Positions 1-9,487 of a stretch of 64,000 nucleotides of DNA are shown piece after piece. Origin of the DNA: an uncultured Gammaproteobacteria bacterium (GTDB lineage: Bacteria; Pseudomonadota; Gammaproteobacteria; JAADHQ01); assembly GCA_947258755.1 (NCBI GenBank), contig CAMYJO010000016.1, forward strand, positions 58,545-122,544, read 5' to 3'. How positions within the stretch are numbered: the first letter of the stretch is position 1; each line of letters begins with the position of its first letter. The position numbers and the translations under genes were made by a program. Under the pieces are notes generated by a model. It was not told where the DNA came from and searched no databases. It was given only the letters and a program-made list of their open reading frames with translations.

Positions 1-143
1 GGATCACTTGGATTGATAAAAAAATCACTCACTGCATGCGGCATGGATACCCTGTTGGGCTTCAATGTGCCGTAGTTTAGAAATATCCTCGGGGCTAGCG
101 ATATTTCCCGCACCAGTTTTTCTATTAATTTTCCTATCATCAT
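1..143 (-). CDS. partial protein, N-terminus only, runs off the window's left edge
   Basis: A leftward frame opens with two ATG codons (MMIGKLIEKL) and stays open for 47 codons to the window edge, with residues such as LNYGTLKPNRVSMPHAVSDF. An in-frame stop lies five codons upstream of the first ATG, so the start is fixed to this pair. The codon use and amino-acid mix look like real protein. It lies downstream of, and on the same strand as, two glycosyltransferase genes, so it is probably another gene of the polysaccharide locus. The family cannot be named from 47 residues. Confidence 0.5.
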   Translation of the reverse strand, partial: MMIGKLIEKLVREISLAPRIFLNYGTLKPNRVSMPHAVSDFFINPSD

Positions 144-234
144 AAATGTACTTTTTGTCTATATGTTAAAAAAACTTGTCTGTACTATAAGAGACATGTT
201 GCATGGATGCTATGATAGCGTCATTTCAAGCATA

Positions 235-1296
235 TTATCGCATGTAGTTGGATATCTTTATATAGGATTTTCGAACTAAATCTCCTATGCTGGACACTGG
301 ATGTTGTTTCCTTGCTAGTCTGCGCGACAGTAGTTCTTGTCCATCTATCGCCGGTCTGTTTTGTTTGTGTCGTTTGACGATCTCTCTGTTCAGAACAGAA
401 AAAATATTATACTCATCGATTAATTTATTTCTGGCCTGTATGATGTAAGGAAGTCTTTTTTCGTATTCATTATTTTCGATGGAGGAGATAATAGTGTTGT
501 AGGCTGATTCGAAGTCATTGATATCGATGGGTATAAAGCTCTCCGGCGGAAAATATTCGTCCGCGTTCGGGCAGCCATAGTAGAAAGGTAGAGTGTACCC
601 TAAAAATGCATCTGCAAGTTTTTCTGTCCAGGCATGCTTGCCAATAAAGTTTTCTATTGCTATGTGATACTTATAGTTGTCCAGTGATATTGCCTTGTCA
701 TCCATATCCCTGACTCCGTGCCCAAACACATCAAGCTCATCGAGACGTGCTTTTAATTGCTGGGTAAAGTTGTACCGTTTGTTGTGAAGGGTATGTTTTT
801 GTTTTTTATTAGAACAAACAGTCGATATTGTGCGTGTTTTTGTTGGCTGCCCCATTGTTTTTAATGTATCAAGTGATAGTGCGTGATTTTTACCTATACC
901 ATAAAACCAGCGTAAGGCGGGTTGTGAATATATCCTGTCCGGGTGCTTCAGAGCATCAGGTTCCTGGCTGGTGAGAACGCATCCGAATTGCGAGACATAA
1001 GCACTGCCATATATTTTTATTGATGAGGGCTCAGTTGTGACCAGTATAGTATGTTGTGGTGGGCACCTCAGGATTTCTTTTCGATGTGAGAATCGTTCAT
1101 TGTAAGCGGGCGGTAGATCGTCATAGACGACAAGCCAGTCGTATACATCTGCACCCGGGTTAAATATAAATTCACACTGACCCCAGACGGACTCGCCGTC
1201 GGTAAAGTTTCTTATCCATTCTCTTTTGTCTATTCGGCTAAGAAATTTGACAATTATTTTTTCATTTTCTGTATGTTTATTGAGTGAAGCTTGCAT
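235..1296 (-). CDS. GT10-family (alpha-1,3-fucosyltransferase-like) glycosyltransferase
   Basis: The 353-aa protein carries the C-terminal signature of glycosyltransferase family 10: YKYHIAIEN, then WTEKLADAF, then PFYYGCPNADEYFPPESFI (about residues 208-258). This is the donor-nucleotide binding region of bacterial and eukaryotic alpha-1,3-fucosyltransferases, so GDP-fucose or a related GDP-sugar is the likely donor. No signal peptide or membrane segment is seen; it should be cytosolic or peripheral, adding a sugar to an O-antigen or capsule precursor. It sits 55 bp downstream of another glycosyltransferase on the same strand, probably in one transcript. The acceptor and the exact sugar cannot be deduced. 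Confidence 0.75.
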   Translation of the reverse strand: MQASLNKHTENEKIIVKFLSRIDKREWIRNFTDGESVWGQCEFIFNPGADVYDWLVVYDDLPPAYNERFSHRKEILRCPPQHTILVTTEPSSIKIYGSAYVSQFGCVLTSQEPDALKHPDRIYSQPALRWFYGIGKNHALSLDTLKTMGQPTKTRTISTVCSNKKQKHTLHNKRYNFTQQLKARLDELDVFGHGVRDMDDKAISLDNYKYHIAIENFIGKHAWTEKLADAFLGYTLPFYYGCPNADEYFPPESFIPIDINDFESAYNTIISSIENNEYEKRLPYIIQARNKLIDEYNIFSVLNREIVKRHKQNRPAIDGQELLSRRLARKQHPVSSIGDLVRKSYIKISNYMR

Positions 1297-1351
1297 TGGT
1301 TAAGTATGCCACAGAATCTTATGAAACTGAGAGGATGCCAGGTTGTGATAA

Positions 1352-2095
1352 CTATTTGACATAGTACCAGATATCCTGTACCCAGGTAGTTGGTCGTATA
1401 TACTTATAGGTTTTTTTGAAAATATTTTTTGTAGGCCAATTGCCCTGGGCGGCCTCAGGCGGATTAGGCGCGCCCGGGAAGGCGACAATCCTGGCGTTAG
1501 AGGGAAGGACCGGTTCCTTGAAAAAACGCATGGGCCATGGAGGAACGCAATGAACTTTAAAAAGAATACACCAATCATCAGGCCAGTAATTTATTTCCTT
1601 GATGGTTCTTGATATATAAGTTTGTGAATTGCGATACTGTTTAATTAGTTCAATGTGGTTCTGCAGTAGATTCTCGTGAAGGTAGGAGTGGCTGCCTACT
1701 TTAAACCGGTAGACTGAGGTGTTGCCAATACCGGAGTCTGGCTGTGTCCAGTTATGCATTACAATGAATGATTTTTCTGGCTTATACGTAAAGAACTCAT
1801 CTAACGATCCTGTAATAACGACATCCAGGTCTAAAAATAACCAGTCACCTTCCATGTTGGGAAGTGTTTTTGCCCATAGTGTTACTTTACGCCAGGGGCG
1901 GTTATTATGTGGTGCCGCTATGTCTATACTGGGGCAATTCATGCATATCACTTCTGGCCTGATCCCCTCGCTATCATCAGTTAAGCAAACGAAACGGAAA
2001 TCACCAGTAATTTGCCTGCTGACCATCCCATATAGTTTGTTGACATAATCGGGGCCGTATAGCTTACCCCATTTCATACAGACTATTTGCTTCAT
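1352..2095 (-). CDS. putative glycosyltransferase with DXD motif
   Basis: The 247-aa protein starts MKQIVCMKWG and has the layout of a small nucleotide-sugar transferase: an N-terminal alpha/beta part, an acidic LDLDVV motif near residue 93 that fits the metal-binding DXD site, then GIGNTSVYRF and WPDDWC segments. It resembles uncharacterised glycosyltransferases of surface-polysaccharide loci. The substrate is unknown. It is transcribed leftward, just upstream of the GT10 gene. No transmembrane helix is visible. Confidence 0.6.
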   Translation of the reverse strand: MKQIVCMKWGKLYGPDYVNKLYGMVSRQITGDFRFVCLTDDSEGIRPEVICMNCPSIDIAAPHNNRPWRKVTLWAKTLPNMEGDWLFLDLDVVITGSLDEFFTYKPEKSFIVMHNWTQPDSGIGNTSVYRFKVGSHSYLHENLLQNHIELIKQYRNSQTYISRTIKEINYWPDDWCILFKVHCVPPWPMRFFKEPVLPSNARIVAFPGAPNPPEAAQGNWPTKNIFKKTYKYIRPTTWVQDIWYYVK

Positions 2096-2156
2096 TAATG
2101 TACCAGCCTTGAATGATAAGTTTTCAATATTTATTTGAATTATACATCATGAGTAT

Positions 2157-2839
2157 GTGCAAACGGAAAAAATATCTTTAGGAAATGAGGATCATTTGTA
2201 TGCAGCGATCCGTAATGATTTAATTAATTGTCGTCCAATACACCGATGGATTAGGTGTGAAATAACAGAAGGAATTGTGATTCCAAGAAAACCACGCATT
2301 TATATGGCAGCTGTTCCCTGTCATATCATCCAGAGAGGCAATAATCGCCAGGCCTGTTTTTTTTCGCAGAACAGGATTATCAATTTTACCTGGAATGTCT
2401 TGGTGATGCCTGTGAGTGCTATTAGGTATCCCTCCATGCCTATGTGTTAATGACCAATCATGTGTACCTGTTGATGATACTGATAAAGCTGATGATATTT
2501 CCTGGGTGATGCAATCACTCGGGCGTCGTTATGCGCAATATATCAATTTCGAGTATCGGCGTAGCGGCACCTTGTGGGAAGGGCGTCATAAGGCGAGCCT
2601 GGTTGATGCCGGGGATGAAGTGTTACCGTTATATCGAACTCAATCAGATCCGTGCGGGGATGGTTGAGCACCCGACTGATTATAAATGGTCGAGTTACCG
2701 ACCCAATGCATACGGTGAGCAATGTGGACACCTTAAGTCACACAGTCTTTATCAGGGGATTTCAGCTCATCCTGAAGAAAGGAAAGCGGACGCACATTTC
2801 CCCTATTCAATATTTGCGAAAATCATGATAAGTTATTGA
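2157..2839 (+). pseudogene. decayed RAYT / IS200-like Y1 transposase
   Basis: Fragments of one REP-associated tyrosine transposase lie in three frames. Frame 1 has PRKPRIYMAAVPCHIIQRGN, the usual RAYT N-terminus. Frame 2 resumes near 2470 with DKADDISWVMQSLGRRYAQ and GTLWEGRHKASL. Frame 3 carries CYRYIELNQIRAGMVEHP and YKWSSYR. An eight-T run at about 2358 marks the first frame change. In the intervening frame a TAG replaces an expected codon and the metal-binding His-x-His reads HVY. At least three frameshifts, one stop and a damaged HUH motif make it inactive. Family knowledge: RAYTs mobilise REP hairpins, and REP-like hairpins are present in this window. Confidence 0.8.
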
Positions 2840-2931
2840 TTAAATAAAATATAATTATATTTTAAAAAAGTGACAGATATAAGGACCGAACGGTCTTTGC
2901 ATCACACTTAGGCAGATAAGGAATTATCCAA

Positions 2932-3657
2932 ATGAGCAACAAACTAAAGCACTACATTAATCGCTTTAATTATCACCGTAAGCACAGGATGCTGCCGAGT
3001 CTTGAGGGTGGGTTGGCGGCGTGTGGTCAAGATATCCTCGTCCATGAATTGTTGGGTCATAAACGAGATGGGGTATTTATTGATATCGGCGCTAATGACG
3101 GCGTCACTATCAGCAATACACTTTATTTTGAAAAAGAATTTGGCTGGACAGGATTGGCTGTTGAACCGATACCAAATATTTTTGATAAATTAAAGCAAAA
3201 CAGAAACTGTAATGTTGTGCATGGCTGCATCACCCCTACCCCGGGAAATGCTAAGTTCATAGAAGTTGTGGGCGCCCCAAACATGCTTAGCACATTAGCC
3301 GTGCATAACACGGGACTTACCGCACGACGATTGCGCAAAAACGCCAAGCGACATGGTGCCATAATTAATGAAATTGATGTGGAGTGCTTTAACTTAAATG
3401 TGTTGTCGAAAAAATTTGGAATATCAGAGGTTGACTTCCTGAGCATTGATACTGAGGGAGGGGAATTAGAAATTCTAAGAAGCATCAACTTCGATGATCT
3501 TCCGGTGAAGGTGGTCTCGGTTGAGAATAACTACTACACTAATTCAATCCGACATTACATGGAAAAAAACGGGTTTATATTTATTGGAGCATTTAAAGTA
3601 GACGAAATCTACGTATTTGGAGGAAAAGAATTGAGAGAAAAAATGAAAAATGCCTAA
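2932..3657 (+). CDS. FkbM-family SAM-dependent methyltransferase
   Basis: The 241-aa protein has the FkbM fold signature: FIDIGANDGVTISNT (SAM-binding motif I, about residues 45-59), then FGWTGLAVEPIP, and VDFLSIDTEGGELEIL (about residues 164-179). FkbM enzymes O-methylate sugars or polyketides; beside glycosyltransferases the likely target is a surface sugar. The start is supported by AAGGAA seven bases upstream of ATG. It stands alone on the plus strand after the transposase wreck, and a short GACCG/CGGTC hairpin lies just upstream at 2884-2895. Confidence 0.8.
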   Translation: MSNKLKHYINRFNYHRKHRMLPSLEGGLAACGQDILVHELLGHKRDGVFIDIGANDGVTISNTLYFEKEFGWTGLAVEPIPNIFDKLKQNRNCNVVHGCITPTPGNAKFIEVVGAPNMLSTLAVHNTGLTARRLRKNAKRHGAIINEIDVECFNLNVLSKKFGISEVDFLSIDTEGGELEILRSINFDDLPVKVVSVENNYYTNSIRHYMEKNGFIFIGAFKVDEIYVFGGKELREKMKNA

Positions 3658-4141
3658 CTAACGACTGCGATGAAGCACCCCTCATTGATCATTCAAAAAC
3701 TTCAATGCGAGGTCAGAGTAAACACTCCGTATTTCTTAGGCATGCTCTGAATCTATACAAGTATATCCATATAGATATATTTGAAATATACCTTTAAGTA
3801 TATAAAAGTCAAATATATATGTAAGGGTATATTATTAAAATATATACATAAAGATATATTATTGGATTTGAAAGATAATCTTTTCTATGTGAAAAGGGGC
3901 GGCGACAAACTATTAGCATTGAGTGTCGAAGAATAGTCTATTCAAGTGTTGTCGATTACGCCGGAGGAGCAGGCATTGAATGTCAGGCTGGTTCAGGTAA
4001 AGCGAGGCAGGCCAAGAATCGAAGATGAGATGGTGGTGGAGAATGAGAATCATATATCACCGATCCTTCTAAACATTACGTCTTATGTCAAATTCGAGAG
4101 GGTTTTCGATATACGGATGTTGTTATGTCGAAAAGAAATCC
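3658..4141. other. intergenic stretch with AT-rich repeat tract and possible gene fragment
   Basis: No convincing gene is seen. Positions 3761-3863 form a tract of overlapping TATATCC/TATATATT-like units in both orientations, far more AT-rich than the surroundings. After it, an open frame at 3946-4182 (ITPEEQALNVRLVQVKRGRPR) looks like a scrap of a mobile-element or regulator gene but matches no family I can name. Together with the neighbouring transposase wreck this suggests an old insertion site. Confidence 0.4.
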
Positions 4142-5065
4142 TTAGTCATAAACAGTGTTTTGCTCCCCGGGCCGGCCCTTGAAGCGTCGGTGTGCCCACA
4201 GGTATTGTTCGGGGCGCATGCGGATCATCTTTTCCAGCTCATGATTGATGCGGGCGGTATCCTGTTCGTTGTCTTGCGTCGGGTAGTTTTCGAGGGCGGG
4301 AAATAGTTGCAGTCGATAGCCTTGCAGCCCGGGCAGGCGTTCCTGGAAAAAGGGGACTACTTGCGCATGGCTGATGCTGGCGATGCGCGATGTGGCCGGG
4401 TTGCTCGGTGCCGGCATATTAAAAAAGGGTGTAACGACATTATTGGCGCCGCCAAAGTGCTGATCGGGCGCGTACCATACCGGCATGTTGTCCTTCAGAC
4501 TTTTCAGTAGTTCCTTGACGTTGTTGCGATGAATGGCCTTTTGGAAGTTGCGTATACGCGAATGCGTCATGACGGCATCGAACAGCAGGTTTTTCTGGTC
4601 ACGTTGCAACACATAAAAGGGCTTGTGCAAACGTAGTAGACGACCGCCGATTTCCAGGGTGGTGAAATGCGCGCCCAGCAGGATAACGCCATGGCCTTGT
4701 TGTAAGGCATCTTCGAGATGGTTCAATCCTTCAATGCGTACGCGTTTACGCAGCGCGCGATCGCTGCTCCACCAGCTCATGGCGATCTCGACTAGGCTCA
4801 TGCCCATGGACAAGCAGTTTTGAAATAATAGTTTTTTGCGCTGCTTTGCGGTCATCTGCGGAAAGCACTTGTCGAGATTGATGCGGATAATGCGTTTTTT
4901 CGCGATCGGTAACAGCCAGATAATAAGGCCGATGCTGTGGCCGCACAGGGTTTGCAGCGGATAGGGGAGCAGGGCGATCAGGCGCAATAATGCGAGACCA
5001 AGCCAGGTAGGCCAGTACCTTGGGGCTAGGTACGAAGTCAGGCTTGGGGATGTCTGCGGGTTCAC
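4142..5065 (-). CDS. lpxL: Kdo2-lipid IVA lauroyltransferase-like late acyltransferase (LpxL/HtrB family)
   Basis: The enzyme adds a secondary acyl chain to lipid A at the cytoplasmic face of the inner membrane. The catalytic HX4E motif is visible as GAHFTTLEIG, followed by FYVLQRDQKN and WYAPDQHFG blocks typical of the family. One N-terminal membrane-anchoring segment (LGLALLRLIALLPYPL) is present. A frame open to an ATG at 5125 would overlap the end of msbA by 41 bp; a GTG at 5065 gives a start closer to the family norm (VNPQTSP, then LAPRYWPTWLGL) and is preferred here. It lies directly downstream of msbA on the same strand. Whether it transfers laurate or another chain is not known. Confidence 0.85.
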   Translation of the reverse strand: MNPQTSPSLTSYLAPRYWPTWLGLALLRLIALLPYPLQTLCGHSIGLIIWLLPIAKKRIIRINLDKCFPQMTAKQRKKLLFQNCLSMGMSLVEIAMSWWSSDRALRKRVRIEGLNHLEDALQQGHGVILLGAHFTTLEIGGRLLRLHKPFYVLQRDQKNLLFDAVMTHSRIRNFQKAIHRNNVKELLKSLKDNMPVWYAPDQHFGGANNVVTPFFNMPAPSNPATSRIASISHAQVVPFFQERLPGLQGYRLQLFPALENYPTQDNEQDTARINHELEKMIRMRPEQYLWAHRRFKGRPGEQNTVYD

Positions 5066-5084
5066 AATGACGGCAGCGGGTGCG

Positions 5085-6863
5085 TTAAAAGGACTGCAGT
5101 TGTTGCAGTCTGTTGTAGATGCCACCCTCGGCGATCAAGCTTTCGTGGGTGCCGACCTCGGCGATTTTCCCCTTGTCCAGAACAACGATGCGGTCGGCAT
5201 TTTTGATGGTCGACAGGCGGTGGGCAATAATGATCGTGGTGCGGCCACGCTTGAGGTTTTCCAGCGCTTCCTGCACATGTTTTTCGGACTGGGTATCCAG
5301 TGCCGAGGTGGCTTCGTCGAGGATCAGTATCGGCGCATCCTTGAGGATCGCGCGGGCTATCGCCAGGCGTTGACGTTGACCGCCGGACAGGCGTACGCCA
5401 TTCTCACCGACTTGAGTTTGCAGGCCCTCGGGCATGGCATCAATAAATTCCATTGCGTGCGCGGCCGTGGCGGCGTCGATAATGTCTTGCTCGGAAAATT
5501 TTTCCTGCATAGTGCCGTAGGCGATGTTGTTGGCGACGCTGTCATCAAACAAAATGACCTCCTGACTGACCAGTGCCAGGTTGTTGCGTAGATCAGCGAG
5601 GACAATATCATTGATGTTGATACCGTCGAGCAGGATTTCGCCAGCCATCGGGATGTAAAAACGGGGGATCATATTGACCAGGGTGGTTTTACCGCTGCCA
5701 GATTGGCCGACCAATGCAACCGTTTCGCCCGCGTTGATATCCAGGTTGATGTCGCTGAGCGCGGCCCGTTCGCTGTCTTCATATAAATAATTGACTTGTT
5801 TGAATTGCAGTCTGCCGTCGGCCCGATCGATGTGTCTAGTGCCCATGTCCGGTTCCGGTGTTTCATCGATCAGCGCAAAAATACTTTCCGCCGCTGCAAT
5901 GGCAGTCTGGATTTGTTCGTTAACCCTGGTCAGCCTTTTGGTCGGTGCAAACAGCAGGGCCATGGCAGTAAAGAATGAAATAAAACCGCCGACGGTCAGG
6001 TTGCCTTGCACAGAGCTGAGCGAAGCCATATAGATAATAAAGGCCAGCGCGACCGCAACAATCAATTCCATCAGCGGGGTATTGTAGGCGGAGGTGGTAT
6101 AGTATTTCAGCGTAAAACGGCGCACGCGGTTATTGATCTGATGGAAGCGCTTTTTCTCATAATCCTGGCCGCCAAATATCTTGATGACCTTGTTACCATT
6201 GATGCTTTCTTCGATGGCATGGGTCAGGTCGCCGATGGTCTCCTGTAGCGAGCGGCTCAATCTGCGCAAGCGATTGGAGACTATTTTAACGAGGATGCCG
6301 GCAATCGGCAGCACAATAAAAAAGATCAGCGACATTTTCCAGTCGAGATAAAACATCCATATCAGCAGGCCAATGATTGCGAAGCTGTCCCGGATCAGGA
6401 TAACCAGCGAATTGGTGCAGGCATTGGTGACCTGGTTGACGTTATAGGTCAGTTTGGAAATGATGTTGCCGGTCGCGTTGGCATTGTAATAGCGGTTGGG
6501 CAGGCTGACGATACGGTCGAACATGTCGGTGCGCACGTCCATGACGATGCGTGTGGCGATCCATTGAATCGAGACGTTACTGATAAAGCCGAATAAGCCG
6601 CGAAAGACAAATAACAGGATCAACAGCACCGGCATCAGACGGATGCTTTCAGGGTCTTTGTCAACGAAACTCCCATCGAGCAGTGATTTGAGCAAGGCTG
6701 GTAGTAATGGTTCAGTGGCTGCCAGCAGTATCATGGCGATGACGGCAACGACAAACACCTTGCGATAGGGCCTGACATAGGTGAGCAGGCGCCGGTACAG
6801 TTCCTTGCCGCTCAGTCGAGGCGGCTCTGTTTTGCTGTTGGTGCTGGGTTTGGATGTTGACAT
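5085..6863 (-). CDS. msbA: lipid A export ATP-binding/permease protein MsbA
   Basis: A 592-aa half-transporter of the ABC exporter type. An N-terminal domain with six membrane helices (about residues 30-320) is followed by a nucleotide-binding domain with Walker A GQSGSGKTTLV, Q-loop ALVSQEVILF, signature LSGGQRQRLAIARA and Walker B ILILDEATSALD. The length matches MsbA. Its neighbours are an LpxL acyltransferase downstream and waaA divergent upstream, which fits flipping of lipid A-core across the inner membrane rather than drug export. It works as a homodimer. Confidence 0.9.
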   Translation of the reverse strand: MSTSKPSTNSKTEPPRLSGKELYRRLLTYVRPYRKVFVVAVIAMILLAATEPLLPALLKSLLDGSFVDKDPESIRLMPVLLILLFVFRGLFGFISNVSIQWIATRIVMDVRTDMFDRIVSLPNRYYNANATGNIISKLTYNVNQVTNACTNSLVILIRDSFAIIGLLIWMFYLDWKMSLIFFIVLPIAGILVKIVSNRLRRLSRSLQETIGDLTHAIEESINGNKVIKIFGGQDYEKKRFHQINNRVRRFTLKYYTTSAYNTPLMELIVAVALAFIIYMASLSSVQGNLTVGGFISFFTAMALLFAPTKRLTRVNEQIQTAIAAAESIFALIDETPEPDMGTRHIDRADGRLQFKQVNYLYEDSERAALSDINLDINAGETVALVGQSGSGKTTLVNMIPRFYIPMAGEILLDGININDIVLADLRNNLALVSQEVILFDDSVANNIAYGTMQEKFSEQDIIDAATAAHAMEFIDAMPEGLQTQVGENGVRLSGGQRQRLAIARAILKDAPILILDEATSALDTQSEKHVQEALENLKRGRTTIIIAHRLSTIKNADRIVVLDKGKIAEVGTHESLIAEGGIYNRLQQLQSF

Positions 6864-7190
6864 GATCGTGTTTAGTGTATGCGAGGCCGGTTATTGGCGT
6901 GGTGCAGTTGTGCGTGACAGCCATCTTCAGGGAGTAGTAGATTCGGCTGTAAAGGCAAGTTCACTATTCTTCTGTTGTATGAAAGGCTTTATTGTAATGA
7001 TCTGTATGATTGAACACAACAACAGGCATGAGTGGCCGAGCCGAGTAAATTGCCAGTGCCTGTGCTATGATCTGATGCAGCGCCTCGGCGCGACAAATAA
7101 CAAATAAGCTGCTGATTATAATGGTAATAATAAGCGAGTGATTCCTCTGCAAAGGACCTTTGAATGAACCGGGGCAAATAAGCGACAGCC
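6864..7190. promoter_or_regulatory. divergent intergenic region between msbA and waaA
   Basis: About 330 bp separate the two divergent gene starts and must contain promoters for the msbA-lpxL and waaA transcripts. I find no supported small gene, hairpin terminator or recognised operator here. Confidence 0.4.
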
Positions 7191-8483
7191 ATGCGTTTCC
7201 TGTATAGCACTCTCCTTTATTGTCTGGCTCCAGTTATTGTGCTGCGTTTGTTGTGGCGTTCACGTAAAAGCCCGGCCTATCGCCAGCGTCTGCGCGAACG
7301 ATTTGCCTATGGATGCATGCCGGTAGATCGACCGGTGATCTGGGTGCATTCTGTCTCGGTGGGTGAAACCCTTGCTGCGGTGCCGTTGGTGCAGTCGCTG
7401 CAACAACAATATCCGCAACATATCGTATTGATAACGACGATGACGCCGACCGGTAGTGAGCAAGTCAGACAGCAGTTTGCGGACAGCGTGTTGCATGTGT
7501 ATGCGCCTTATGACCTACCGGGTGCCGTTGGTCGATTTCTGCGATGTTTCCGTCCCGAGATCGCGATTATCATGGAAACCGAAATATGGCCTAACCTGTT
7601 CCACACTTGCCGGCAACGTGGGCTGCCGGTGATACTGGCCAATGCGCGCCTGTCGGAAAAATCCGCGCGTGGTTACAGCCGGTTTTCTACGTTGATGCAG
7701 GCAACCTTGCGTTGTATCGATACCATCGCCTGTCAGACGCAGGCGGATGCCGAGCGTTTCAGTCAGCTCGGGGCCAGTGAGCGACAACTGCGGGTCAGCG
7801 GCAGCATCAAGTTCGATTTGCAATTGCCTGCTGGTCTGCTGCAGCGTGCTGCGAGCTTGCGCAGTGAGTTGAGCCAACAGCGGCCGGTATGGATCGCTGC
7901 CAGCACCCATGAGGGTGAAGACGAATTGATCCTCGAAGCTTATAAACAATTGCTCGAGGTGTCGGATGATTTGTTCTTGATACTGGTGCCACGCCATCCT
8001 GAGCGCTTTGAACAGGTAGCAAGACTCTGTGAGAAAAATAAGCTGACAGTCGTTCGACGCAGTAGTGGCCAAGCATGTGACAAACAAACACAGGTCTACC
8101 TGGGCGACACCATGGGTGAGTTGTTACTGCTGTATGCGCTTGCCGACGTTGCCTTTGTTGGCGGTAGCCTGGTACCGGTCGGTGGCCATAACCTGCTGGA
8201 ACCAGCGGCCCTGGGTATTGCCACGGTCAGCGGCCCGTATATGCATAATTTTAGCGAGATCACCAGGCGTTTATTGGACTGCGGCGGTCTTGTCCAGATA
8301 GAGGAAGCCAGCCAGCTCACTGCCCGTGTTGGCGGCTTGTTGGCTGACATGGATGTACGTCAACAAATGGGTGCGAATGCGCAGGCCTTTGTCGAAGCGA
8401 ATCGCGGAGCGCTGCAGCAACTACAATTATTGATTGATGAGACGCTGATGACTAAAGCCCTGGATAAGGGCATTCACGAGTAA
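7191..8483 (+). CDS. waaA: 3-deoxy-D-manno-octulosonic acid (Kdo) transferase
   Basis: A 430-aa GT30/GT-B enzyme that transfers Kdo from CMP-Kdo to lipid IVA. It has an N-terminal membrane anchor (LLYCLAPVIVLRLLW), the family segment HSVSVGETLAAVPLV with the catalytic Glu, TTMTPTGSEQV, METEIWPNL and the C-terminal nucleotide-binding block GGSLVPVGGHNLLEPAALG. Length is standard. It converges on a second acyltransferase gene with a 10-bp tail overlap (8474-8483), so lipid A genes surround it. Whether it adds one or two Kdo units cannot be read from sequence. Confidence 0.93.
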   Translation: MRFLYSTLLYCLAPVIVLRLLWRSRKSPAYRQRLRERFAYGCMPVDRPVIWVHSVSVGETLAAVPLVQSLQQQYPQHIVLITTMTPTGSEQVRQQFADSVLHVYAPYDLPGAVGRFLRCFRPEIAIIMETEIWPNLFHTCRQRGLPVILANARLSEKSARGYSRFSTLMQATLRCIDTIACQTQADAERFSQLGASERQLRVSGSIKFDLQLPAGLLQRAASLRSELSQQRPVWIAASTHEGEDELILEAYKQLLEVSDDLFLILVPRHPERFEQVARLCEKNKLTVVRRSSGQACDKQTQVYLGDTMGELLLLYALADVAFVGGSLVPVGGHNLLEPAALGIATVSGPYMHNFSEITRRLLDCGGLVQIEEASQLTARVGGLLADMDVRQQMGANAQAFVEANRGALQQLQLLIDETLMTKALDKGIHE

Positions 8484-9349
8484 GGCGAGTCTTCGCCTTG
8501 CGGTTGCACATTGAAGCGTTTGTAGCTCCACCAATATTGCGCAGGGACCTGGCGAATACATTGTTCCAAGCCCAGATTTATTGCGCTCGCCGATTTATGT
8601 TTGTCCGGATCATAGACAGAGTCATCAGCAGGCACGAAATGCATACGATAACCTTTACCCCAGCGCAGGCGTTCCGTGTAACAGTACAGGACCGTGGCGT
8701 GGTTGCGCTGCGCCAGTCTGGAAAGTAGTACCATGGTATTGGCCTTGCGACCAAAGAAGGGTGCAAATACGCCGCTGCCCCGGCCAGGGTTCTGGTCGGG
8801 CAGAATGGCAGTGAGTTCGTTGTTATCCAGTGCCTTGTATAACGCGCGCACACCACCTGCGTCCGTCGCGACCAGGTTTGCACCAAAACGCTGACGGCCG
8901 CTACGAACAAAGTTGTCCAACTCGGGTGAACGATGTTGTGGACGATACAGGCTGGTCATCGGGTAACGTGTCGATGCATACAGTCCGATCAGTTCCCAGT
9001 TGCCTAGATGCGGGATTGCGAGTATGACGCCATTCCCTTGTTGCATGCCTTGCTCAAGGTATTCAAGACCATGGATGTCGGTGATCAGCGATTGCATGCG
9101 TTCACGCGACAGGCTCAGCAGGGCCGGGATTTCCAGAAAGGTGCGGGCCTCATTGATCAGGCTACGGCGGGCCAGTTGATGCCGCTGCCACGCTGTTAGT
9201 TGCGGTAGACAGATGGACAGATTGATATAGGTGATACGTCTTTTTTTGTTCGGAATCAGCCAGAAAAAGCAGCCCAGGATGTAACCGATCAGTTGCAATA
9301 ATGGCAAGGGCAGTCTGGCAAGCAGTGATATTAATTGGCTGGAAGACAA
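8474..9349 (-). CDS. second LpxL/LpxM-family lysophospholipid acyltransferase
   Basis: A 291-aa member of the bacterial lipid A late acyltransferase family. The catalytic motif is IPHLGNWELIG (HX4E), preceded by MQQGNGVI and followed by ILPDQNPGRGSGVFAPFFGR. An N-terminal hydrophobic helix anchors it to the membrane. It is about 20 residues shorter than the paralogue near 4.1-5.1 kb and differs in the PDQNPG block, which is also seen in acyltransferases outside lipid A synthesis. It may add the second secondary chain to lipid A. Its 3' end overlaps waaA convergently. Confidence 0.75.
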   Translation of the reverse strand: MSSSQLISLLARLPLPLLQLIGYILGCFFWLIPNKKRRITYINLSICLPQLTAWQRHQLARRSLINEARTFLEIPALLSLSRERMQSLITDIHGLEYLEQGMQQGNGVILAIPHLGNWELIGLYASTRYPMTSLYRPQHRSPELDNFVRSGRQRFGANLVATDAGGVRALYKALDNNELTAILPDQNPGRGSGVFAPFFGRKANTMVLLSRLAQRNHATVLYCYTERLRWGKGYRMHFVPADDSVYDPDKHKSASAINLGLEQCIRQVPAQYWWSYKRFNVQPQGEDSPYS

Positions 9350-9487
9350 TAAACTGGCTCGTTTTAGTTAAGGTATGGCAATCAGTGTCGATAAAACTAA
9401 GATGAATTCTAGTGTAAATCATCAACATAGTGCAAATATGAACTAGACTGTTTAGGGGATTTATTGCAATTTCATTTGAGGGACGGC

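Noticed and set aside
1300-1578. 92-codon leftward frame over the 3' end of the second glycosyltransferase gene
   Set aside because: It overlaps a well-supported glycosyltransferase in another frame and shows no domain or coding pattern of its own.
3946-4182. 78-codon frame before the LpxL gene as a real gene
   Set aside because: GRPRIEDE looks slightly regulator- or transposase-like, but there is no full domain, and its end overlaps lpxL antisense; kept only as a possible fragment.
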